From NCBI GenBank assembly GCA_928724745.1, contig CAKMXJ010000015.1, forward strand, positions 310,001-374,000: a DNA stretch of 64,000 nt, read 5' to 3'. Shown piece by piece: positions 52,518 to 61,300 of the stretch. Numbering within the stretch: position 1 is the first letter of the stretch; each line of letters begins with the position of its first letter. The translations under genes and the position numbers were made by a program. This stretch comes from Anthracocystis setariae (Eukaryota; Basidiomycota; Ustilaginomycetes; Ustilaginales; Ustilaginaceae). Under the pieces are notes generated by a model. That model did not search any database, had not been told where the DNA came from, and was given only the letters and a program-made list of their open reading frames with translations.

Positions 52518-53835
52518 ATGTTCAACAACGGTAAGCAAATACCATCAAGCTCTGATGAGCGTCGCCAGCTTATCAAGACGGCTGCTTCACTCCGACAGCG
52601 ACGCGCAATGCTGACAAAAATACCTTGTCTTCCTGCCACGGTCCTCATCGACGTGAACAACGCTGTATCTATGTCAGCTTTTGGAGGAGAGAGCAACCCG
52701 TATGCTCAGAACTATGCGACAGGTGGCGGCGCGAGTGGAGGTGGTTTCTTGGCAAATGCAAGTCAGAGCGACTCTCCAAGTGGAAAGGTGCGCAACCATC
52801 CCTTCACCTCCCTCTGACATATCCATAGCCTCGGAGATTCCGCATGGTCGGCGGAGTACATCTGCCTCGAGTATACCTCTAGCTGACCCCTTCAAACTCT
52901 TAATTTCCTACTGCTCTTTCGGTTTTTCGTTCGTATCGATTTCTTTGATCCTCTTGACGCTTGTGCTCGACTTGGGTTCTTCTCAGCGAGCGGGCAACAA
53001 CACTCTTCGTCCCGTCACCATCCGACAGATCATCAATGCCGAGCAACTACATCCAGATGCCGAATTCACGCTCGACGCAGCCGAACTCGGTCAGCTCACA
53101 TTTGTCGGAGTGGTAAGGAACATCTCGAGGAACGCCACCAACGTTGCTTACAGCGTCGAGGATGGTACCGGACAGATTGAAGTTCGCCAATGGCTAGACA
53201 GCTCCGGCGATGATACCCAGAAAGCTTCCGACATTCGGTAAGTTGCGCGCAAGCTCGCACACGCTCACTTGGAATGCATGCACTCAAGACTGACGCTGGC
53301 ATCGAAAAAAAAAAAAAAAATATTGTTGTGATTGTTGTGCTTGTTTCGCATCAGCCAAAACGTCTACGTACGAGTGCTAGGTACCTTGAAATCGTTCCAA
53401 AATCGGCGTTCCATCTCTGCGGGCCATATGCGAGTCGTAGTCGATTACAACGAAGTCATGTTCCATCGTCTCGAGGCCATCCATGCGCATTTGCAGCAGA
53501 CGCGCGGCATTCGATCGTCGCAAGCCAACCCAGCAGCTGCTCACGCCAATAAAGCCGGTGGTGGCATGCAGACCAGCGACATGGGTGCCTACTCGGGCTC
53601 CAATGCCCACAACGTGCTCGATCAGTACAAGAGCCTCGATCCTCTGCAACGTCAAATCATGGGCATCGTTACTACCGAAGCCGAAAACCACTCGGACGGT
53701 GTTCACGTCGCGCTCATCGCAAGAATGCTCAAGGGAGTCGATGTATCCGAGGTCAAAACCGTCGTCGAGGAACTTAGCTCCGAAGGTTATCTCTACACTG
53801 CCGCTGATGATGATCACGTTTTGCCAACCGCCTGA
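52518..53835 (+). CDS. RFA2: Replication protein A 32-kDa subunit, four exons
   Basis: Exons are 52518-52530, 52678-52787, 52987-53237 and 53355-53835, giving 284 residues. Introns are 147, 199 and 117 nt with GTAAGC, GTGCGC and GTAAGT donors. The first exon carries only four full codons (MFNN), and the next adds AFGGESNPYAQNYATGGG, the Gly/Ser-rich N-terminus typical of RPA32 and phosphorylated in other species. The OB fold spans roughly residues 45-180 (RPVTIRQIINAEQ ... FVGVVRNISRNATNVAYSVEDGTG ... QNVYVRVLGTLKSF). The C-terminal winged helix is about 220-284 (LDPLQRQIMGIVTTEAENHSDGVHV). RPA binds single-stranded DNA during replication, repair and recombination as a trimer with RFA1 and RFA3. 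The third intron contains a run of about 16 A near 53305-53320. Confidence 0.95.
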
Positions 53836-54169
53836 GCGAATGCGCACTTCGATCCGTTTCACTTTCCGCCTCACCAAGTTCCACTCATGTTTTCTAAACT
53901 CTTCTCAATTCCATCCGCATCTGCAACCTGAGGCCAACCAAGACGTTGCCACATCGTGCAACGAATTCCGTGTGCCCGCATTCGAGCATCTCTGTCGACA
54001 CCCGTCGTATCGGAATTGAGCCCCCTCGACCAAGCGCAAACCATTCATCCCAGCCACACAATGCTCCTGCCTGGGGATTCAAATCTCGCCCTCAGCTTCA
54101 AAAGCAAATCTGAGTTTGTCATTTCGTGCAAGCCGAGGTTCGTGTACTTACAAAGATACCAAGGATGTA
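53836..54169. other. Short convergent intergenic region
   Basis: 334 bp between the stop codons of RPA2 and the HET-C gene, presumably two overlapping or adjacent 3' UTRs. No gene seen. Confidence 0.6.
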
Positions 54170-57169
54170 TCAGTAGCCTCCACCGTATCCACCTCCATAC
54201 CCGCCGCCGTGCTGATTGTACGCACCTCCCTGACCGTATCCGCCAGGCGGTGGATACTGTTGGCCGTAACCTGGCTGACCATAACTGGACTGCGCATATC
54301 CACTGTACGGCGGTGCAGCAGCATATTCGCCTTGATCGGGATGAGGCGGGTCTCCGGGCGACGCGAAGCCTGCAGGCGGCGCATAACCAGGCGCCGAATA
54401 ATGAGATTGGTCCTGGCTGCCATATTGACCGTGGCCCGTAGGCTCGGGCTGAGGGAACGACGGCCGTTCGTGGTCGTACGATGATTCCTCAGGACGACGA
54501 CCGGCGTAGATCGATGATGCGCCACCTTGGTTACCTGTCTCAGGCATTTCGCGGAACAGATGGTTCCCGCCAGGAACGTGGCTACCGACAAAGCCATGCA
54601 CCTGATTCGAAACGTAATTGGATGCATAGCCCGCCATCTGCGATCCAATGCTGTTCCCTCCACCCCCTCCGCCGCCTCCGCCTCCGCCTCCTGCGCCAGA
54701 ATGGCCGCCGTACTGATGCGTGTTGGAAAAGGTGTGAGCTGCCTGACTGTTGCCGCCACCCATGAACGAGCTGACGGTGGGCTGATCATCGCCATGCGAG
54801 TGCGGCTCGGCCTTACCACTGCGCGTGTTCGTGTGGGCACGCACACTCTGTTTACCCAATCTTCCGATCTCGGTGCCGTGGTTTCTAGCCCAATCGGCAA
54901 CGTAATCCATCATATCCTTCTGCACACCGCCCTGGCCATTGAACCAGTAAGGATGGAACATGGGGGCAAGGCACTCATCAGCGACACGGTGCGCATCCAT
55001 GCTAGGATCATCCCACGCCTTGACGACCTTGATGACGGTGTGGCGGACAATGATCTTGGCAACGTTACCAGCGACTTCGTTGAGGATGAGACCAAAATGA
55101 TCCTTGCTCAGCATCGAGTGCGTAGGGTCGGACGCGTTGGGGTTGTCAAACACTTCGAATTGCTCCTGTTTGTTGATGACGGCACCGGATCCCATCTTGA
55201 GCGCACTCATGCCTTGCTGCATGATAGGCTTGGCGTAAGGCTCGATCAGGGTGAAGACGAAGATGTTGAGCTCGTTGGTGAGCTTTTCGACCAAGGAGCT
55301 CAGCCCTGGGATCTTCTCGATCGTTCCTTCAATTCCCTTCATGATACGGTCGCGGAGCTCAAGAATCTTCCAGAGATTGGCATACATTTCCTGAGGCGAC
55401 ATGTCGGCAGGGTTTGACGTAGGACCTCGGGAGACGTCTTCAAGATCACGCGAGACACTGTCTCCACCGGCGCCAGGAATTTTGGCGAGCATACCGAGAA
55501 GGTCCTGAACGATGCTTCGGTTGCTGCCACTGGATTTCATCCTGGCGTTGTCCATAGCCTTGTTCAGGTCCGAGATCGAGGCCTCGGAGAGATGGTCCTG
55601 AGCTTCACCGAGCAGGGAATGGATGAAGTCGGCGCTTCCAAAGGTGCCAGTGACAATGGGCGCAATCATGGTACCGTCGGGAGCACGCACCTTGACGTTG
55701 TCGCCGACGTGGAGAAAGACGTTGTGGTGACCGAGGCGGTGAAGAGCAAGTTCAGTCCAGTTGCTGTGGGCGGGGAAGTCCTCGAGAGTGTGGAGTGCCT
55801 GGCCGAGCAGGCGGTAAGCTTCGTACGTATCGGCGTCACGTCCGGACTGGCGGCCTTGGCGACCCGTCTCGATGACACGGACGAGGGTGCGTCGAATGAG
55901 ACCAGAACCAGTTCGCCATGCTCCAGACTCGTTAGCCAGATAGTTTTTCATTCCCGAGCGGGGATCAACCTCGAGCTCCTGAGGGTTGACGGGTTCACGA
56001 AGACGAGGGTCATATTGACGGGCGTCCTTGCCGTCCGCATAGCCCTTGGGGTTGTCCAGGTGTTCTTCGGGCAGATACACGCCGAGTCTCTCTTCGGTGA
56101 CTTGGAACTCGGCGGTTGCATAACCATGCGCCAAGAAGCCGAGAACCATGACGATGTTGATGATACCTTGTTTGGTCATCTTTTGCAGAGCGGCCACGTC
56201 CATGGCCTGGCTGTAATCACGCAGCCAGTTTCCAAAGTAGGTACGCTTGATGTCGAGGCCACCGAACTTGGAAGCACCAAAAAGCGAGCTTCCCGCCTTC
56301 TTGGCCAGATCTTCAAGGATGTCTTCGATGTCGCCGTGACGGAACGCCTTGCCCTCCATGTAGGCGAAGGAAGGGATGTTACCCGCACCGAAAGCGTAGG
56401 CGCCCGGTAGCGCGGAGATCGCAATGACAGCTAGACTCATCAGTGCGATAAAGAGGAAGCGTCCGCCGAGCCAACCGCGACGTCCCCTGCGAGGTGCAGC
56501 GGCAGGCTCGGCGTGGCTCTGGTCGCTTTGGGTGGAGGGATTGGCGGCAGCGAACAAGTCAGAATGCTGCGATGCATCCGCAAGCGCAGACTCGATCTCT
56601 GAATTGGTGGAAATCATGGTGGACTGAGGTCGAACTGACTGAGCGTGGTGCGACAAGTCTACTGTCTGATCTGGAATCGCAGCTGTTGTGCGAGGTTCAA
56701 GGGCAGCTTGGTCGCGAGCAGCGTTGACGATCTCGTCTGCTTCTCTGACGATGGCTTCGATATCGTGTTCGATGTCTGAATCCGAAAGATGGTCCGACGC
56801 GACGTCGTAGGAATCGATCGCGTTGTTCGAACAGGATCTTTCTAGGTCGAGTTGGTGCTGTGTAGATTGTATGAGTGCGTTGATCTCGTCTTGTTCGTCC
56901 GGCTGCTTGACGGTTGGTGGCGTGCGCAGAGGTGCTGCTTGATGTGAAGTCGTAGGAAGCGCAGTGTTTGTCGCTTTGAGAGTGCGCAGCCTTTCAACGA
57001 GGTCTTGATCTGCGTCTGGTTGCTCGGAGGGTGGATTCGTCCAAGAGGCAGTGCCGGGAGAACGAGGCGTGGGACTAGGCTGATTTGCAGACTCAGAGGT
57101 CGGACTTGCTTCGGGTTGCAAGCCTTGACGGAGGAGACGCAGACGCTGTTTCAAAGCAGCCTCTGTCAT
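54170..57169 (-). CDS. HET-C family protein with N-terminal extension and glycine-rich tail
   Basis: The start is ATG 57169 (MTEAALKQRLRLLRQG), giving 999 residues. Residues 1-235 are polar and disordered. A hydrophobic helix at about 236-262 ends in AYAFGAGNIPSFAYMEGKAFRH, the characteristic beginning of mature HET-C, followed by the conserved domain (GDIEDILEDL, FGNWLRDYSQAMDVAAL, a histidine-containing LEDFPAHSNWTEL) to about residue 700. In Neurospora het-c is a polymorphic vegetative-incompatibility gene, but homologues without that role exist in many fungi. The C-terminal 280 residues contain a glycine run and repeated GYGQ/GGGY units. In family members I know, the hydrophobic segment is a cleaved signal peptide at the N-terminus; here it is internal and would more likely act as a type II signal anchor. 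The gene is convergent with RPA2. Confidence 0.88.
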   Translation of the reverse strand: MTEAALKQRLRLLRQGLQPEASPTSESANQPSPTPRSPGTASWTNPPSEQPDADQDLVERLRTLKATNTALPTTSHQAAPLRTPPTVKQPDEQDEINALIQSTQHQLDLERSCSNNAIDSYDVASDHLSDSDIEHDIEAIVREADEIVNAARDQAALEPRTTAAIPDQTVDLSHHAQSVRPQSTMISTNSEIESALADASQHSDLFAAANPSTQSDQSHAEPAAAPRRGRRGWLGGRFLFIALMSLAVIAISALPGAYAFGAGNIPSFAYMEGKAFRHGDIEDILEDLAKKAGSSLFGASKFGGLDIKRTYFGNWLRDYSQAMDVAALQKMTKQGIINIVMVLGFLAHGYATAEFQVTEERLGVYLPEEHLDNPKGYADGKDARQYDPRLREPVNPQELEVDPRSGMKNYLANESGAWRTGSGLIRRTLVRVIETGRQGRQSGRDADTYEAYRLLGQALHTLEDFPAHSNWTELALHRLGHHNVFLHVGDNVKVRAPDGTMIAPIVTGTFGSADFIHSLLGEAQDHLSEASISDLNKAMDNARMKSSGSNRSIVQDLLGMLAKIPGAGGDSVSRDLEDVSRGPTSNPADMSPQEMYANLWKILELRDRIMKGIEGTIEKIPGLSSLVEKLTNELNIFVFTLIEPYAKPIMQQGMSALKMGSGAVINKQEQFEVFDNPNASDPTHSMLSKDHFGLILNEVAGNVAKIIVRHTVIKVVKAWDDPSMDAHRVADECLAPMFHPYWFNGQGGVQKDMMDYVADWARNHGTEIGRLGKQSVRAHTNTRSGKAEPHSHGDDQPTVSSFMGGGNSQAAHTFSNTHQYGGHSGAGGGGGGGGGGGGNSIGSQMAGYASNYVSNQVHGFVGSHVPGGNHLFREMPETGNQGGASSIYAGRRPEESSYDHERPSFPQPEPTGHGQYGSQDQSHYSAPGYAPPAGFASPGDPPHPDQGEYAAAPPYSGYAQSSYGQPGYGQQYPPPGGYGQGGAYNQHGGGYGGGYGGGY

Positions 57170-57532
57170 GAAAAAGCGGTACAGCGGAGATGAACGTTGT
57201 TGTTGGCGGCGGGCAACTAGGTGCAAAATTCGATTTGCGAGGGTGGAAAGCCCTGAGCACGGTGCATGCTATCCAGACTTGACTCTCTTTGCCAAGACTT
57301 TTTTACGAAGCTGTCAATGGCAACCGTGCAGCAGCCCTGTCCCAATCAAACTTCAACCACCTTACGCACTGTCAGCCAGCAGCCGCGGGTCCGTGCCCAC
57401 TGCCATTCCAATTTTTGTACTCGAAATTGTAACAGCGTCAACTCTTCCTGAATTTCTTCGTACACTACTCAGCATTTCTTTGCATTCTGCTGAGTATGAG
57501 TATGCTAAAATTGCTCTTATTCGTATGATTGC
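57170..57532. other. HET-C promoter region
   Basis: 363 bp between the HET-C start and the tRNA gene. It contains the HET-C promoter and leader. No coding sequence is supported. Confidence 0.5.
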
Positions 57533-57638
57533 GCTCTCTTAGCTCAGTGGAAGAGCGGCACCTTTACAAAAATTCACGTAATCTCGTCGTCTAGTACAAG
57601 AACGGTGTAGGCCACAGGTTCGAACCCTGTAGGGAGCA
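57533..57638 (+). tRNA. tRNA-Val (UAC) with a 34-nt intron
   Basis: The cloverleaf can be drawn by eye. The acceptor stem GCTCTCT (57533-57539) pairs with AGGGAGC (57631-57637), with one G-T pair and A73. The D-arm is GCTC/GAGC with loop AGTGGAA. The anticodon stem GCACC (57558-57562) pairs with GGTGT (57604-57608). The variable loop is AGGCC, and the T-arm ACAGG/CCTGT encloses TTCGAAC. The spliced anticodon loop TTTACAC places T at position 33 and TAC at 34-36, reading GTA valine codons. The intron is 57569-57602, inserted one base 3' of the anticodon as usual for nuclear tRNA genes, and it contains GTA triplets able to pair with the anticodon. A TTTTTT Pol III stop follows at once. Confidence 0.88.
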
Positions 57639-57639
57639 C

Positions 57640-57645
57640 TTTTTT
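57640..57645 (+). terminator. Pol III terminator of the tRNA gene
   Basis: A run of six T starts two bases after the discriminator base of the tRNA. Confidence 0.85.
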
Positions 57646-58377
57646 CCCCTTTTCCAGGTTTGTCACGACTTGAGAAATGGCATTTCCCTTTTTGCAGGTA
57701 TGATCTTGTCGAGATGCTTTTGGTCTTGCATTTTGAGACTGTGTGGTTGAGCCAAGTCAAGGTCGATTGGCCTTGAAGCTTTTGCTGGTCTTGAGCAAGA
57801 CAGAAGATCAGCTGCAAAGAGCAGATACCTGTCAGATGTGACGTTGCATATCAAGGTATTACCCTAGTCCAACTATCTTGGTACCTTTTCTTTCCTGTCA
57901 AATCAAGGAAATGCTGGGATTTTCGCCTGGGGGACACTAGCTTGCAAGTGTGATTGATTGACTACATGGTGCTGCTGTTTGCAGGAACATCAGTAGTGCA
58001 GAATTGGGTGACTGCGTAGATGCTTGCTCGCTTGCTTGCTTGCTTCAAAAACACAGTGGCAGCATGCCAGGCTTGCAGATCAGCGCAATTTCGGGAGATT
58101 CAAAGTCACGAATGCACGCACCCCCACGTCTTGGCCATCTGAAAGCAAGGATGAGGTCCAGCATCCAATCGGTGTTGACAACACCTTGGCCGATCACACC
58201 TTCGCTGCAGAGCCAACGGCTTGCTCAAACTTGACCTTGAACATCGCGACTCACATTCTCACCACCTGATTGCATTTTTGGTATTGGAGTGAAGGAAGCA
58301 ACTATGCGAGTTACAAAGCGGTCATGTCTTCCGGTTAGAGATCACAGCAAGTTTACACTGTGCGTGAAATATTGGTT
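57646..58377. other. Intergenic between tRNA-Val and the ABC transporter
   Basis: About 730 bp with no supported gene. It contains a short CTTG-type repeat near 58021-58045 (GCTTGCTCGCTTGCTTGC). It includes the ABC transporter 3' UTR. Confidence 0.5.
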
Positions 58378-61300
58378 CTATGCCTCTAGCTTGGCCAGGC
58401 CGGCTTCGAGTGCCATCGAGAAAAAGATGCTCTGCTTGTTGGCGAGCAAGTTGTCAGGCGTGTCAAATTCAGCTACGCTTCCCTCCTTGAGAACCAAAAC
58501 ACGCGTCGAGTCGATCACCGTGTTGAGACGGTGCGCCACGGTGATCGTGGTACCCTTGAATTCAGATCGGACGATCGCCTGCACCTGCGCATCCGTCTCG
58601 AGGTCGATGGCGCTGGTCGCTTCGTCGAGCACGAGGATCTTGGCGTTGCGTAAAAAGGCTCGAGCGATGCAGATGAGCTGGCGCTGACCTGCCGAAAAGT
58701 TGGTGCCGCCCTCCGTGAGTTGGGCGTCCAACCCGTTCTCGAGGCTTTGCACGTGGTCCTTCATACGTGCTTGCTCGAGCGCCTTCCACAGAGCAGCATC
58801 ATCGGAACGGCCGGTAGGGTCGAGGTTCTCACGCAAAGTGCCTTCCCAGAGCTGAGGGTCCTGAGGGATGATGGCGATTGCCGATCGAAGGTCCTTGAGG
58901 CCGATTTTCGAAACATCGATGCCGTCAATCACAATCTTGCCCTCGACCGCCTCGATGATGCGGAAGAGAGCGAGCGTGAGACTCGATTTGCCAGCACCGG
59001 TACGTCCGACCACGCCGATGCGCTCACCAGCCTTGATGTCAATGTGGAGCTTTTTGAGCACGAGATCGAGCTCCTTGCGGTAGCGTGTCGAGTACGATTC
59101 CAGGCTAACCTCGCCCTTGCTGGGCCAGTCGGAAGGTGGCTTCTTGTCGGCAATCTCGTAGGGCGCCTCGGACACAAGGTCGGTGTATGACATGACTCGC
59201 TCGACGCTGACGATGTTTTGCTCCACCTCGGAGGCGGAACGGACGACCCAGTTGAGCGTCTGCGTAGTACTGAGCGCCTGCGACATCATGAGACCAAGCA
59301 AGCCAGCGTCCATCTTGCCGTTGCGTGTTCGAATGAACACAGCCAGCGTGGAGGCGACAAAGATGATGAGCGAACCCATCATCTCGATGCGCACAGCCAG
59401 CCATCGGTTGCAAGTGACGGCAGGGTAGTAGCATTGCTGATTGCGGTCAACACGAGCCTCAGAGGTGGCGATGAAGCGAGACTCTTGACCGAAGGCGCGG
59501 ATGGAGCTAAGGCCGCCAAGCGACTCTTGGAACCAGGTGAAGATCGGTGTCTTGCTGACCGAGTCGAGTCGCTTGAGCTCTCGGCTGGTGGCGAGGTAGT
59601 AGCGAAGGACGGCCCGGTAGGCGAACGCGAGTGGGATGATGGCGATGAGGAAGGGCGGTACCGAGTAGGCCACAACGCAAAGGACACCAAGCACAACGGT
59701 CATGGTTCGAACCAAACCGTGAATGACCCGAGGCAGCACCTCGTCGATAACGTTGACGTCACGCGAGAAAAGGTTGAGAAGACGACCGGTAGGCGTGGTT
59801 TCGAACCATTGGAGGGGGCTGCGAAGGACCGCATCAAACATGTCGTCGTGGAACTTGCGCGCACTCGAGATGACAAGCCAGGTCCAGAGGATGAAGGGGG
59901 CAATGCAGATGCAGATCGACGCGAGGATACCGACAACAGCATAGATGATCAAGTAAAAGCGGGTGGTGGCAGCGTCGCCGCCGTTCTCCGTGTTCGCTGC
60001 ACCCCACTGCTTGAGCACAACATCTCGGGACACGGTCATGACCTGCGAAAGGATCTGAGCAAGGATATAGAGGACAACGCCGACGACACTGCAGCTTTTG
60101 ATGTACTGTCGATAGACCTCAGGCTTGACACTGCCCTGCTCGGACTTTTCCTTGGGTGCCGAGCTCTCCTTGAGCTGGCGGATGGTGTCCTTCTTGATCT
60201 GCCGCTTCGACAAGGTCTTGGGGCGAACCATGGAGGCCGAGCTGATTCGGCGGTGAAGCTTGGAGTCCTTGAGACCCTCTTCGCCGCCGTGTCCGTGCAT
60301 GTCGAGTTCCTTATCCATGTCGATCACCTCGAGATCCTTGGAAGGTGTCTCAGCACCATTGTCGGCCTGCTCGCGAGCGCTCTGTTTTCCTAGACCCGTG
60401 ATGAGGTTGTACAGGTCGCCCTTCCTGGCCATGACCTGGTCGTAGGTTCCACGCTCGTCGAGGATGATACCGCGACGCACCGAGACGATCTGATCACAGT
60501 CAGGAAGGCAGGAGACCGAGTTGAGCGTGAGAATACGAGCCTTGCTGCGAAGGAGACCCTCGGGACCGATGACGTGCTTGAAGATGTGGGCACCGACATG
60601 AGCATCGACGGCGGCAAGAGGATCATCAAGGAGGTAAATGTCGGCGCGAGCGTAACAAGCACGAGCCAGAGCGATACGAGCACGTTGACCGCCAGACAGA
60701 CTGACGCCACGCTCTCCCACTTCGGTACGATCGCCTTCGGGCAAGATGTTGAGATCTGGCGTCAGGGCACACGCGTCGATGACGCGCTGGTAGAACTCGG
60801 GTTCGTACTTGAGACCGAACAAGATGTTGTCTCGCACGGTGGCGCCCATGCACCAACCACCCTGGGTGAAGTAGGCGGTTCGACCCTTGACGATAGCCTC
60901 TCCATCGGTGCGGACCATCTCGCCCAAGATAGCCGAAAGAAGCGAGCTCTTGCCATCACCAACCTTGCCGAGAACAGCGAGAAGCTCCCCTTTCTTGACG
61001 GTGAGGTTGATGTCCTGAAGCGTAGGGACAGGCTGCGAGCGTGACCATTTGAACTCTCCATCGCGAATAGTGACCACCTCTTCATCCTTGCTTGGCTCGT
61101 GAGCAGCATTGCTATCGTCGTTGATCGCCTCAAGAACGTCGCTAGGGCGAGAAGGAGCGTCGGGGTTCTGAGGCTCGCGCTGACCGGGGAGGATCACCTT
61201 TCGAGCATTTGGATCCAGCTCGCCGGCATCGAAAAAGTCCGAAAGACGCTTGGCCGAGACCTGGGCCTGGAGAAGCGCCGAGATGATACCAGCAAACATG

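Noticed and set aside
52518..52817. 99-codon frame starting at the RPA2 ATG
   Set aside because: It reads through the first intron; splicing after MFNN gives the true protein.
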